Positions 52,468-61,134 of a stretch of DNA of 64,000 nucleotides are shown one piece after another (the first letter of the stretch is position 1; the number at the start of each line of letters is the position of its first letter). This stretch comes from Phycisphaerae bacterium (lineage in GTDB: Bacteria; Planctomycetota; Phycisphaerae; UBA1845; CAIVHJ01), in NCBI GenBank assembly GCA_022072405.1, contig JAJVHX010000008.1, positions 62,001 through 126,000 of the forward strand. The letters run 5' to 3'. Position numbers and translations under genes: made by a program. The notes beneath the pieces were generated by a model. The model did not search any database, was not told the origin of the DNA, and saw only the letters and a list, made by a program, of their open reading frames with translations.

Positions 52468-52956
52468 ATGGTACGCTGGGTAATCGGACTGGTGGCGGGT
52501 GTGGTGATTGGTACGGCGGCTGGGCAGCCATCGAATCCGCCGGTCAAGGAAACGACAGGAGAGCAAGTTATGCGGCTGGGGAATTTTTCGGTCAGTCTGG
52601 CGGTCAAGGATCTGGCGGCGTCGCGGGCGTTTTATGAGAAACTGGGCTTTCGGGCCATCGGCGGCCAGGCGGAAAAGAACTGGTTGATCCTGCAGAATGA
52701 AAGTTGCACGATCGGTTTGTTTCAGGGAATGTTCGAAAAGAACATACTGACCTTCAACCCCGGCTGGGATCGGAGTGCGGCGGCGCTGCCCGATTTTGAC
52801 GACGTGCGCACGTTGCAGCGGGTGTTGAAGGAAAAGGGCCTGACTTTCTCAGTTGAAGCGGATGAGTCGACCAGCGGGCCGGCCAGCTTCATGCTCCTCG
52901 ATCCCGATGGCAACCCCATCCTGGTCGATCAGCATGTGACCAGCCCCGCCAAGTGA
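52468..52956 (+). CDS. VOC family protein (glyoxalase-like) with N-terminal signal
   Basis: 162 residues; GGGAGG lies 7 bases before ATG 52468. A hydrophobic N-terminus ([16 protein letters not shown]) suggests export or a membrane anchor, unusual for this family. An internal Met ([12 protein letters not shown]) is where a plain VOC protein would begin, so the extension may be a late addition. The VOC fold has [20 protein letters not shown], then IGLFQGM, and ends with [17 protein letters not shown], the metal-ligand strand. The substrate is unknown. Confidence 0.85.
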   Translation: MVRWVIGLVAGVVIGTAAGQPSNPPVKETTGEQVMRLGNFSVSLAVKDLAASRAFYEKLGFRAIGGQAEKNWLILQNESCTIGLFQGMFEKNILTFNPGWDRSAAALPDFDDVRTLQRVLKEKGLTFSVEADESTSGPASFMLLDPDGNPILVDQHVTSPAK

Positions 52957-53012
52957 CTTTCTATCGGCCGTTAGCACACCACCGTTAATTTAACAGTGGA
53001 GACTGGATATTA

Positions 53013-53069
53013 ATATTAAACCAGATGGTTGACAAATACCGGGGTGCGACTATATTAAACTACATGGTT
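53013..53069 (+). promoter_or_regulatory. Promoter and paired operators of the ArsR-SRPBCC operon
   Basis: TTGACA at 53029-53034 and TATATT at 53051-53056, 16 bases apart, form a good sigma-70 promoter. Two matching boxes surround it: 53013-53030 and 53052-53069 share 16 of 18 bases (ATATTAAAC..., ending ATGGTT). Each contains an AACCA-NN-TGGTT-type inverted repeat, perfect in the first. The second overlaps the predicted transcript start and the ATG at 53064, so transcription and translation start almost together. This is the layout of an ArsR autorepressor. Confidence 0.8.
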
Positions 53070-53423
53070 AAAGATCGATCAGCGGGTCTGGATCGTTTGT
53101 TTCGCGCGCTGGCCCATCCGGTGCGGCGGACGATGTTGCGGCGGCTGGCGGGTGGGGAGCGGAATCTGACGGAGCTGGCCAAACCGCTGAAGATGAGTTT
53201 TCCGGCGGTGTCCAAGCATGTGCGGGTGCTGGAGCAGGCCCGCCTGGTGCAGCGGCGGGTCACCGGTCGGGTGCACTGGTGTCGGCTTAACGCGGCTCCG
53301 CTCAAACAGGTGGTGGATTGGTCGGCGGGTTTTCGGGAATTCTGGGAGGCGCGTTTTCAGGCGCTGGATGGCCTCCTTGAGGAGATGAAACAGCAGGAGG
53401 ATGCTCATGTCCGCCAGAAGTGA
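53064..53423 (+). CDS. ArsR family winged-helix transcriptional repressor
   Basis: 119 residues from ATG 53064; an in-frame ATG at 53025 lies within the promoter and is unlikely. The winged helix is visible: LFRALAHPVRRTMLRRLAGGERNLTELAKPL, recognition helix SFPAVSKHVRVLEQARLV, then the wing QRRVTGRVHWCRLN. It lacks the metal-binding CVC motif, as in the SRPBCC-linked ArsR subgroup. It probably represses itself and the following gene, which overlaps it by 17 bases. Confidence 0.92.
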   Translation: MVKDRSAGLDRLFRALAHPVRRTMLRRLAGGERNLTELAKPLKMSFPAVSKHVRVLEQARLVQRRVTGRVHWCRLNAAPLKQVVDWSAGFREFWEARFQALDGLLEEMKQQEDAHVRQK

Positions 53424-54411
53424 ATCGGCTACGCAACTGACTTTTCCCTCGGAACACGAAATTGAACTGGTGCGCGTGGTGCAGGCACCGGCGGCGCTGG
53501 TGTGGAAGGCCTGGACCAGTCCCGAGCATCTGGCCCGCTGGTGGGGACCGAACGGTTTTCGCACTACGACACGGGCGATGGAATTGCGGCCGGGCGGCAG
53601 TTGGCGATTCGTGATGCACGGACCGGACGGTACGGATTATGACAATCTGATTACCTTTCTGGAAATGGATGAACCGCGTCGACTGGTCTACAAGCATGGT
53701 GGGGAAGTCGACAGCGAGCCGGTCAATTTTGAGGTAACGGTCAGTTTCACGCCCTCCGCTGATCAGCACAGCACCATCATTACCATGCGGAGCCGTTTCC
53801 CATCAGCCCAAGCCCGCGATTATGTTATTCGCGAATATGGCGCTGCCGAAGGCGGCAGGCAGCATCTCGCACGGCTGGACGAGTATCTGGTTTTGATGTT
53901 ATCTGAATCTACAGATTCAAACCACGTGTTTGTGATCAGTCGGGTCTTTCAAGCCCCGCGTGAAACAGTCTGGCAAGCCTGGACGCGGCAGGAAAATCTG
54001 GCCCGCTGGTTCGGACCCCAGGGGACAACCATCCCTCGTTGCACGCTGGATTTTCAGGTTGGCGGCATTTTTCATTATTGCATGCGCAGTGCAGACGGCA
54101 GTGAGCATTGGGGTAAGTGGGTTTTTCGGGAAATCACTCCGCCGGAGCGGCTGGAGTTTGTGATCTCCTTTGCTGATGCTCAGGGTCGTGCAGTGCGAGC
54201 CTTTTTTGATGAACAGTGGCCACTGGAGATGCTTACCAGGGTTACTTTTGCAGAACATGCAGACAAAAGTCATGGAACCGTGGTCACGATTCGCAAGGAA
54301 GCGTTCCAGGCCACCGCTGTCGAACAAGAGCAATTCATCAGGGGAATGTCCAGTATGCAACAGGGCTGGGGCGGTACGCTCGATAAGCTGGAAGCGTACT
54401 GTCAACATTAG
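53407..54411 (+). CDS. Fusion of two AHSA1/SRPBCC domains
   Basis: 334 residues from ATG 53407, with AGGAGG seven bases upstream, inside the ArsR gene. Domain 1 (about 18-160) has VRVVQAPAALVWKAWTSPEHLARWWGP and PGGSWRFVMHGPDG. Domain 2 (about 175-330) repeats this as ISRVFQAPRETVWQAWTRQENLARWFGP and VGGIFHYCMRSADG. Each is a full-length Aha1/START-like hydrophobic-pocket fold. Normally an ArsR gene is followed by a single SRPBCC gene; here two are joined in frame. No catalytic function is known. Confidence 0.9.
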   Translation: MSARSESATQLTFPSEHEIELVRVVQAPAALVWKAWTSPEHLARWWGPNGFRTTTRAMELRPGGSWRFVMHGPDGTDYDNLITFLEMDEPRRLVYKHGGEVDSEPVNFEVTVSFTPSADQHSTIITMRSRFPSAQARDYVIREYGAAEGGRQHLARLDEYLVLMLSESTDSNHVFVISRVFQAPRETVWQAWTRQENLARWFGPQGTTIPRCTLDFQVGGIFHYCMRSADGSEHWGKWVFREITPPERLEFVISFADAQGRAVRAFFDEQWPLEMLTRVTFAEHADKSHGTVVTIRKEAFQATAVEQEQFIRGMSSMQQGWGGTLDKLEAYCQH

Positions 54412-54482
54412 GGAAATGAGAATGCTGATGTTAAGATTTACTTGGTGATCATTGTCCATGCTGAATATGACTTGCTATTACC

Positions 54483-54935
54483 ATGCACAAGACCTTCACA
54501 GCCGAAATCATGCTGGATAATAAAGGCGAATTGGGGCGGATTGAATTTCCCTTTGAGCCGAAGGCGTTATTTGGCAAGGTGCGTGCGGCAGTGCGGGTGA
54601 CGGTCCGCGGCTATTCCTATCGGTCGACCATTTTTTCGATGGGGGGCTGCTGCTGGGTACCCATCAAGCGCGAGCATCGTGAACAGGCTGGTGTGGAGCC
54701 AGGAGATCGCGTTCGTGTCCGGCTGGAGTTGGATCAGGAACCGCGTGTCATCGAGGTACCGGCTGATTTTCAGAAGGCTATAGCGGCGAATCCCAAGGCC
54801 AGGCAGTGCTGGGAAAAGCTCAGCTATTCGCACCGTCGTGAATATGTCGAAGCCATCGTGGAAGCGAAGAAATCTGAGACCCGCCAACGCCGCATCGATG
54901 GTGCTATCCGCATGTTGTTAAACCGGGGGCGCTGA
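54483..54935 (+). CDS. DUF1905/YdeI-like protein
   Basis: 150 residues. The first part (1-95) is a DUF1905 beta-barrel: KTFTAEIMLDNKGELGRIEFPF, then VRVTVRGYSYRSTIFSMGGCCWVPI and GVEPGDRVRVRLELDQEPRVIEVP. The second part (about 95-150) is the YdeI/OmpD-associated helical tail: DFQKAIAANPKARQCWEKLSYSHRREYVEAIVEAKKSETRQRRI. The function of the family is unknown. ATG 54483 has no strong ribosome binding site. Confidence 0.88.
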   Translation: MHKTFTAEIMLDNKGELGRIEFPFEPKALFGKVRAAVRVTVRGYSYRSTIFSMGGCCWVPIKREHREQAGVEPGDRVRVRLELDQEPRVIEVPADFQKAIAANPKARQCWEKLSYSHRREYVEAIVEAKKSETRQRRIDGAIRMLLNRGR

Positions 54936-54965
54936 TTTCTCTCCGGCACCGACTCGAATACCGCA

Positions 54966-55325
54966 TCAGATGTTTACGAGCGTTTTGAATCCACCGTAGG
55001 TCATCCGTCGGCAGTCGAAGGGCATGGCCTGGGCTTCAACCATTTTGGTCAGCCGCGGATCCTTCATCACCAGCTTGTTGACACGATCACGGTGGGCCCG
55101 CGACTTGTAGAGAATCCAGGAAAAGAGCACCGTTTCACCGGCTTTGAGCTTCAGCAGTTTTTTGAAGGGGATGCCGATTTTCATCTGGAGATCATCGGCA
55201 ACACATTCCCGGTAATCGAGCGCCCCGTGTTCCTTCCACAGCACACCGGCTTTCCGGGCCAAGCGGCGATAAGCGGCAATATTTTTTTTCGGCAGCGGGA
55301 TTACGAATCCATCGACATAACTCAT
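54966..55325 (-). CDS. DUF1428 family protein
   Basis: 119 residues from ATG 55325, with GGAGAG upstream. It begins MSYVDGFVIPLPKKNIAAYR, the family signature, followed by AGVLWKEHGALDYRECVADD and GETVLFSWILYKSRAHRDRVN. The C-terminus MPFDCRRMTYGGFKTLV is standard. A dimeric alpha/beta barrel-like fold of unknown function. It is convergent with the DUF1905 gene. The remaining gap up to 55613 contains a family A element. Confidence 0.92.
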   Translation of the reverse strand: MSYVDGFVIPLPKKNIAAYRRLARKAGVLWKEHGALDYRECVADDLQMKIGIPFKKLLKLKAGETVLFSWILYKSRAHRDRVNKLVMKDPRLTKMVEAQAMPFDCRRMTYGGFKTLVNI

Positions 55326-55398
55326 GATTACTCTCCGGAGTAGCGTTACAGTTATGATATCGGCGGCGGTAGTTGCTGCCAATATGGTCTGCCCGTTG

Positions 55399-55488
55399 GG
55401 TACTGGTATCGTTTGAACCTAAATTCATACACACCACGTTGAAGACCGCTCCAATACGGTCGCGGCTTGGTGAAACGATACCCGTACC
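55399..55488 (+). mobile_element. MITE-like element, family A
   Basis: 90 bp from GGTACTGGTATCGTTTG to AAACGATACCCGTACC, with a slightly changed core (CTCCAATACGGTCGCGGC). It is flanked by a perfect 8-bp direct repeat GCCCGTTG at 55391-55398 and 55489-55496. Confidence 0.92.
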
Positions 55489-55613
55489 GCCCGTTGAATC
55501 ATTTCAGACCTCGGCAGTCAGCTAATTGCTGCAGCATTGACGTCGGCGGACCAGTTCATCAAAATGGCCCAGCGCACTTCTCGGGACCGAGATAAACCAA
55601 TGAGGATGTCATC

Positions 55614-57395
55614 ATGCGAATCAATCAGCGGAATGGTTTGTGGATAATTGTTGGTGGACTGGGATGGGGTTTCGCCGCCTGCTCGCCGGCACCCACTGAC
55701 AACACTTCGGATAATGAATCGACATTTGTGCCTCCGGTGGTGGAGAGCACCGTCGAAATTCTGGAGCCGGACGAGAGTCAGACCAGCGAAAACCTTCCAG
55801 GCTTGAAGGTGGTGGCGATCGCCGAAACGGGTGGTATAGAGGCGGAATATTTTGCCCTGTCGGAAGAGGGTCAGCCCAGCCAGTTGACCGGTCTGGAATC
55901 GACCACGGGCACGGATGAGTTTTTCACCCGCTTCGATGAACAAGGCCAGACCGAACAGCTCATCGTGGGCGATGATCGGATGGACCTGATCTATAACGAA
56001 GATGGTTCGATAAATTACATTATTCGCCAGGGAGAGTTGATCATCGGCAGCGGAATCGGGGTGGATCGCCCGGAGGAGCAGAGCAGTGCAGAACGGGTGG
56101 ATGTGCAGGATATTCAGGAATGCGCTGAATTTTTACTGACCGAAGCAGCCGGTGAATCGGCTGAGTTGCGCAGTTGTCTGCTGGCAAACGATACGCTTCA
56201 TCTTTTGGCTGAGGCTTCCTGTGTGGGTGAATTTGTACTGGTGCCCTCGTTGCAGCAGGCTTCATGCAATGCGGCCAGTGATACGGAAAGCTGCACCTCG
56301 TTACTCGATTCTGCGGTGAGTGCGTCCGGATTTTTCGCGCAGGCTATTGCCGCTGCACTGCGAGATTTTGCCGACCAGCTGGGGGTGGCGGGAAACTGTC
56401 CAACAACAATGATCAGCGCCAATCTCGTGTTTAACGGCAGTTTTGAAACCGGGCCGGAACCCGGTAGCTACACGCCCTACAATCCCGGATCCGCCTATAT
56501 TCCCGGTTGGGTGGTGACTCGCGGGCAGATTGATTATGTCGGTACTGACCTGGTGGCCTCGGAGGGGCTGCGGTGCATTGATCTGGACGGCACACCCGGG
56601 AATGGTGGAATTGCTCAGACCATTGCAACGGTTCCCGGGGCAACGTACACGCTTTTTTTCAATCTGGGAGGCAATACCAATGGCGGGCCGACCATCAAAA
56701 AGCTGCAAGTAGCAGCCGCCGGTCAAACTCAGGATTATTCATTTGATATTACCGGTCACAGTGCAACGGACCCCGGCTGGATTACTCAGGCGTTTGAATT
56801 TGTGGCGGCGGGTGAGGCTGCGACCATTGAATTTTACAGCCTGGATGAGCCGGGTACCTACGGTCCGGTGATTGATCAGGTGATCGTTACCGGCCCACAA
56901 CCATCAACCTCCGTGATCCGCAGCAGCTTTGATGAAAGCACGGAAGGGTGGGCTATTGCGTATGATGCCACCCTGGTTCAGGTGAACAGCGGGGGCGATC
57001 CCGGCGGGTATGCTGAAGCAACGGACCTCGCCGTCGGCCAGAATTTCCATTTCGTTGCTCCGGCGCGATATCTGGGTAATCGCAGCAATGCCTATGGGCA
57101 GACGCTCAGTTTCGATATGAAGCACAATCTATCCACCGGCTCGGTGAATCAACTGGTGGTGCTGCAGGGCGGGGGGCTGGAATTGTATATTACGCAAACC
57201 AATCCGGGTGCCGACTGGACGCACTACGAACTGCAACTCAGCACGGGTAACAGCTGGCAGAGCGCCGGTGCTTTGGCAACGGATGAAGAAATCCTCACGG
57301 TACTTTCAAATCTGACCGAGTTGTGGATTCTGGGTGAGTTTTCCGGCGGAGTGGATGTGACGGGCTTGGATAATGTTGTTCTCGGGATCGAATAA
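55614..57395 (+). CDS. Lipoprotein with DUF642-like and laminin-B-like domains
   Basis: 593 residues. Signal GGLGWGFAACSP is a lipobox. Residues about 25-270 are an acidic, beta-rich region with several Cys (QECAEFLL, SCLLAND, AESCTSL-like). Residues about 273-415 look like a DUF642/choice-of-anchor domain: NLVFNGSFETGPEPGS, IPGWVVTRGQIDYVG, GLRCIDLDGTPGNGGIAQTI. The last 175 residues resemble laminin-B: SSFDESTEGWAIAYDA, GGDPGGYAEATD, FVAPARYLGNRSNAYGQTLSFDM. These are carbohydrate-binding-type beta-sandwiches on the cell surface. The stop lies at the left end of the family B repeat. Confidence 0.75.
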   Translation: MRINQRNGLWIIVGGLGWGFAACSPAPTDNTSDNESTFVPPVVESTVEILEPDESQTSENLPGLKVVAIAETGGIEAEYFALSEEGQPSQLTGLESTTGTDEFFTRFDEQGQTEQLIVGDDRMDLIYNEDGSINYIIRQGELIIGSGIGVDRPEEQSSAERVDVQDIQECAEFLLTEAAGESAELRSCLLANDTLHLLAEASCVGEFVLVPSLQQASCNAASDTESCTSLLDSAVSASGFFAQAIAAALRDFADQLGVAGNCPTTMISANLVFNGSFETGPEPGSYTPYNPGSAYIPGWVVTRGQIDYVGTDLVASEGLRCIDLDGTPGNGGIAQTIATVPGATYTLFFNLGGNTNGGPTIKKLQVAAAGQTQDYSFDITGHSATDPGWITQAFEFVAAGEAATIEFYSLDEPGTYGPVIDQVIVTGPQPSTSVIRSSFDESTEGWAIAYDATLVQVNSGGDPGGYAEATDLAVGQNFHFVAPARYLGNRSNAYGQTLSFDMKHNLSTGSVNQLVVLQGGGLELYITQTNPGADWTHYELQLSTGNSWQSAGALATDEEILTVLSNLTELWILGEFSGGVDVTGLDNVVLGIE

Positions 57396-57527
57396 GGAGC
57401 GATTGTAAAATTCATCACCGAGCCGCGACCGTCAGGGAGCGGGAATCGGAGTGGTTGCTTTCATCACCGCTTCCTCACGGGCGCGGTTTTGAAAACCGGA
57501 AGTGGAGTTTATCGAGTTAGGCCATAG
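57396..57527 (+). repeat. Hairpin repeat, family B
   Basis: It starts directly after the TAA, as GGAGC, and carries ACCGAGCCGCGACCGTCAGG. The inverted partner lies around CCTCACGGGCGCGG, and the element ends near TTATCGAGTTAGG. It matches 25278-25415 along most of its length, but the outer inverted repeats are more eroded here. Confidence 0.72.
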
Positions 57528-57585
57528 CGTTTCAGTCGGTTCGTGCAAAAGTTTAGAGCTGATTTCAAAATCGCCAACAGGGACT

Positions 57586-57612
57586 TCGCGCAGGCTAAAG
57601 TCCGCGGCTTTT
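57586..57612 (-). repeat. GC-rich palindromic repeat, related to 20075-20101
   Basis: On the minus strand it reads AAGCCGCGGACTTTAGCCTG, matching the 20075 copy (AAGCCGCGGGCTTTAGCCCG) at 18 of 20 bases. The hairpin is weaker here. It lies downstream of the polysaccharide deacetylase gene. Confidence 0.55.
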
Positions 57613-57629
57613 TGATTTTGATACTAAGT

Positions 57630-58616
57630 CTAAACAGTGTGGACCGACGTGGTGGAACGTGGCGGGAAGCTGACCGTGTCGAATCGTTTCAGAAAAAATT
57701 TAGCAGGCGGGGCGGGATTCGTTCCGGGTTGGGTGAGGTATCCCGCCGAATAGCCACGCTGCCGGAGTATCGGAGCAAGATCGATGATGCACGAGCCGGC
57801 GGCGTTGGAGCCGCCGAACGCGGCGATATAGTGGCGGGGGGGCTGGCCGAGTAATTCAGTCAGCCACATTTCGCAGGGCTGTAATTCCATCTGATCATAA
57901 TCCCCGACGGGTGTGAAAAAGGGCAGGTGGCGGTGGGCGTGGGAGGCGAAGACCTGGCCGGCGTGGTGCATTTCACGAATGTGCTTCGGCTGCAGATACC
58001 AGCTTTCGACGATCTGGCGGGGATCACGTCCCAGTCTGCGCAATTCGGTCAGCAGGAATTGTCGCGCAGTTTTCTGATCCAGAACGAAGTTGAGGGCATA
58101 CTTGATCTGGGCACGTTCCACCGTATCGCGCGAGTACATATTTCGGGCACGGGTTTTCAAGAGATTGTTGCCGGCCCGAGGTAATGCCTGATCCTCAAGG
58201 GCTGAAGTGTGCGGCTCGTCAGACAACTGGACGGTGAACTGCTTGCGGATATTGTTCCACAGGGTAGCGTCGGGGAGCAGTGAGGTGAGATGGTGAAGTA
58301 GATGAAAACTGGGCACCTCGCCGGTTAGCGCAGGCCCGGAGATGACGCCAAACAAGCCGCTCAGACGGCGACGCTGCAGGATGGGAAAAACCACTTCATA
58401 ATGGTCAATGGTGCCGTCGTCGAAAGTGAGCAGGATTTGCGGTTGCTGATTCCCCGCCGGTTTGTGAATTTCATCGGGGTGAACAAACCGGCCAATCGTC
58501 GCCAGGTAATCCAGTTGCTGTTCAAACTCCTGCGGTGCCAGCGGAAATATTCCTCCCCACCGCTGCGGATCGGGCGAGCGAACATAATGATACATGATGA
58601 CGAGCAGTTCATTCAT
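57630..58616 (-). CDS. Polysaccharide deacetylase (NodB fold)
   Basis: 328 residues from ATG 58616. N-terminal LLVIMYHYVR is the usual start of exported or membrane-linked NodB proteins. LLTFDDGTIDHYE (near 62-74) holds the catalytic and metal-binding Asp pair. FASHAHRHLPF supplies the metal-binding His motif of a later strand, and a final strand YIAAFGGSNAAGS follows. It removes acetyl groups from an amino-sugar polymer. The methyltransferase gene upstream ends 11 bases before it on the same strand. Confidence 0.85.
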   Translation of the reverse strand: MNELLVIMYHYVRSPDPQRWGGIFPLAPQEFEQQLDYLATIGRFVHPDEIHKPAGNQQPQILLTFDDGTIDHYEVVFPILQRRRLSGLFGVISGPALTGEVPSFHLLHHLTSLLPDATLWNNIRKQFTVQLSDEPHTSALEDQALPRAGNNLLKTRARNMYSRDTVERAQIKYALNFVLDQKTARQFLLTELRRLGRDPRQIVESWYLQPKHIREMHHAGQVFASHAHRHLPFFTPVGDYDQMELQPCEMWLTELLGQPPRHYIAAFGGSNAAGSCIIDLAPILRQRGYSAGYLTQPGTNPAPPAKFFLKRFDTVSFPPRSTTSVHTV

Positions 58617-58627
58617 TAAGCAGTACG

Positions 58628-59347
58628 TCAATTGATTTTGTCGGCGATCACATAGTAGCGGCTGTGAAGGAAGCGGCTGGTGACCGATTGTTCGATGAGC
58701 ATATGAGCAGAGCGAATGTTCAGCCGGGTTCCCGCCAGCAGCTCCTGGACTTTGGCCCAGTTGTAATAGTTGTGCATCGTGCCGGGTGAGGTGTGGTTGC
58801 GGTTCTGAAAAAACTCCTCACCGGCATATTCGCGGTAGTGTTCGCTGTTGTCACCGCAATCGACGCTGAAATAGGCGAGGCGCTTGCAGACCCGACTGAT
58901 CTCGCCGGTGATTTTTCGAGCGGTGGTGTGGGGCATGCAGTCGAGTACCCCTTCGGAAATAATCACATCGAAAAATTCGTCGGGATAATCGATGGATTCA
59001 CCGCGTCCAACGGTCAGTCGCTCGCGCATCTGGGGATAACCGTGATGCTCGGCCAGTTGCCGGGCCAGTGTGATCGATTTTTCCGAAATGTCCGTGCCGT
59101 AAGCTTCCAGCCCGAATTCCTGCATCAGGATCGCCATCCGTCCGATTCCACAGCCGTAATCCATACCGCGCAGCAGGGTGCCCGCTTCCTGCGGCGGCAG
59201 CAACACCTCCTTGAATTGGTTGATGCCGATACGCTTACGCACGTAGCGGTTCATGAACTTGACCACCTCTTCCTTCGGATAGAACATGTGGTTATCGCCG
59301 CGCTGATAACTTTCTTCCCACTGATCCTTGTAGGTGGACATTGGCAT
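58628..59347 (-). CDS. SAM-dependent methyltransferase, class I
   Basis: 239 residues, with CAGGAG four bases before ATG 59347. SAM-binding motif I is GMDYGCGIGRMAILM. Motif II carries the acidic residue in GTDISEKSITLA, and FFDVIISEGVLDCMPH is motif IV. The C-terminal half is helical and includes SFRFLHSRYYVIADK-like SRFLHSRYYVIADK. The acceptor is unknown. It probably shares a transcript with the deacetylase and diverges from the adenylation gene. Confidence 0.88.
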   Translation of the reverse strand: MPMSTYKDQWEESYQRGDNHMFYPKEEVVKFMNRYVRKRIGINQFKEVLLPPQEAGTLLRGMDYGCGIGRMAILMQEFGLEAYGTDISEKSITLARQLAEHHGYPQMRERLTVGRGESIDYPDEFFDVIISEGVLDCMPHTTARKITGEISRVCKRLAYFSVDCGDNSEHYREYAGEEFFQNRNHTSPGTMHNYYNWAKVQELLAGTRLNIRSAHMLIEQSVTSRFLHSRYYVIADKIN

Positions 59348-59457
59348 GAGACTCCTGGGGCGCTTTGGTCGATAGAGTAAGGGAGTTCACGCGGGTGTAA
59401 CCGCGTTTCCTTGCCTGTAAGGTGTTATCGGATAAGTCAGGCCCGAGTGTTGAAGCG

Positions 59458-61134
59458 ATGAGTAATCTGGTAGATGGATTCTGGCAATCGACCCAGCGCT
59501 GGCCGCAGCGCCCGGCGTTATGGGTGCAGGGGAGCAGCTATTCCTATCAGCAGCTGGGCTGCTATGCCCAGACGTTTGCAGAGTTGATTACCCGCTATCA
59601 GCCCGATAATCAACCGGTCGCGGCGGTACTCGCCTATCGTTGTTTGACCGCATACGCCGGCATCCTGGGCATTTTGACGGCCGGGAAAGGTTACGTTCCG
59701 CTGCATCCCCATTTCCCGATGAGCCGCACTACCACCATGTTGCAACTGAGCAAGGCTAATGTGCTCATCGTGGCTTCAGATGCGCTGGAGTTGATAGAAC
59801 CGATGCTGGGTTCATTGAACCAGCGGTTGGCCATCATCTGGCCTGGACAATTATCATCGGATGCATCCGCAGCGCCAGTGGATGCGCTGGAAACGGCTAC
59901 GGAAAAATGGAATTACCTCCGCCGCCAATGGCCGACTCATAGCTGGGTTGGACCTGCTGAATTCACCAATCGCCTGAACCAGACGCCCTCCGCAATCAGC
60001 CCCAAATTCATCTCCACTACTAATTCTGATGAAGCGGCTTATTTGCTTTTTACATCGGGTTCGACCGGAGTGCCCAAGGGAGTACCGGTCAGCCATGGCA
60101 ACGTCACCGCCTATCTGCACTATATCACGGCCCGTTACGCCGTGCAGCCGGAGGATCGCTTCTCGCAGGCCTTCGACCTGACTTTTGATCTCAGCGTCCA
60201 TGATCTATTTGTCTGCTGGTGGTCGGGGGCGTGTTTGTGCGTCATCCCGCATGAAGCGGTGATGGCCCCAGCCAAATTCATTCGCGACCAGCAACTGACT
60301 CTGTGGTTTTCAGTCCCCAGCGTGGCTATGTTCATGAGCCGGATGCGCATGCTCAAGCCGGGAGTTTTCCCAACTCTCCGCTGGAGTCTGTTTTGCGGTG
60401 AGCCGCTCCCCGAAAGCAGCGCCGCCGCCTGGCAGGAGGCCGCCCCCAACAGCATCGTGGAAAATTTGTATGGCCCGACGGAAGCAACCATCGCCATTAC
60501 CCACTATCGCTGGGATTACCAGCGCAGCAGTGCGGAGTGCGTCAACGGTGTGGTACCGATTGGCCAGGTTTTCGCAACACAGCAGGTGGTGGTGATTGAT
60601 GAGCGGCAGCGACCGGTGGCGACGGGTGTGGCTGGAGAACTGTGTCTGAGCGGTTCACAGGTGACTCGCGGCTACCTGAATAATCCTGAAAAAACCCGTG
60701 AGCAGTACATCCGCCTGCACAACAATCCGCTACGGGTCTGGTATCGCACTGGTGACCTGGTGCGGCAGGATGAACAGGGTTGCATTTATTATCTCGGGCG
60801 GATCGATCAGCAGGTGCAGGTGTTGGGTCATCGAGTGGAATTGCAGGAGGTGGATCACGCCCTGCGGGAGCTATCCGGCACAGAACTCGCCGTGGCGATA
60901 CCCTGGCCGGTGCACACCGGACAAGCGGAAGCTCTCTATGGGGTGCTCGCCCAGGCCCGCGTACTGGATGATGCCGCCATATTGGCCCAGTTACGGCAAC
61001 GCCTGCCCGACTATATGATCCCGAAAAAATTATTCCGGGTCGAATCGCTGCCGCTCAATGCCAATGGTAAGATCGATCGAAATGCCCTAAACAAGCAAGT
61101 TGCGGAGTGGCTCAGTAAGCCCAGATCATCCTGA
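59458..61134 (+). CDS. Stand-alone adenylation protein (NRPS A-domain-like)
   Basis: 558 residues from ATG 59458; an in-frame GTG at 59422 is an alternative. It activates a carboxylic or amino acid as an adenylate. Core motifs: LLFTSGSTGVPKGVPVSH (A3), QAFDLTFDLSVHDL (A4), ENLYGPTEATIAITHY (A5), ELCLSGSQVTRGYLNN, YRTGDLVRQDEQG (A7), GRIDQQVQVLGHRVELQEVDH (A8) and NANGKIDRNAL (A10 Lys). The A4-A5 region resembles D-Ala- or amino-acid-activating enzymes such as DltA. There is no condensation domain. Its stop overlaps the start of a carrier protein gene. Confidence 0.92.
   Translation: MSNLVDGFWQSTQRWPQRPALWVQGSSYSYQQLGCYAQTFAELITRYQPDNQPVAAVLAYRCLTAYAGILGILTAGKGYVPLHPHFPMSRTTTMLQLSKANVLIVASDALELIEPMLGSLNQRLAIIWPGQLSSDASAAPVDALETATEKWNYLRRQWPTHSWVGPAEFTNRLNQTPSAISPKFISTTNSDEAAYLLFTSGSTGVPKGVPVSHGNVTAYLHYITARYAVQPEDRFSQAFDLTFDLSVHDLFVCWWSGACLCVIPHEAVMAPAKFIRDQQLTLWFSVPSVAMFMSRMRMLKPGVFPTLRWSLFCGEPLPESSAAAWQEAAPNSIVENLYGPTEATIAITHYRWDYQRSSAECVNGVVPIGQVFATQQVVVIDERQRPVATGVAGELCLSGSQVTRGYLNNPEKTREQYIRLHNNPLRVWYRTGDLVRQDEQGCIYYLGRIDQQVQVLGHRVELQEVDHALRELSGTELAVAIPWPVHTGQAEALYGVLAQARVLDDAAILAQLRQRLPDYMIPKKLFRVESLPLNANGKIDRNALNKQVAEWLSKPRSS

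Noticed and set aside
57543-57854. 103-codon plus-strand frame opposite the polysaccharide deacetylase
   Set aside because: It overlaps the conserved deacetylase on the other strand and its translation has no motif.
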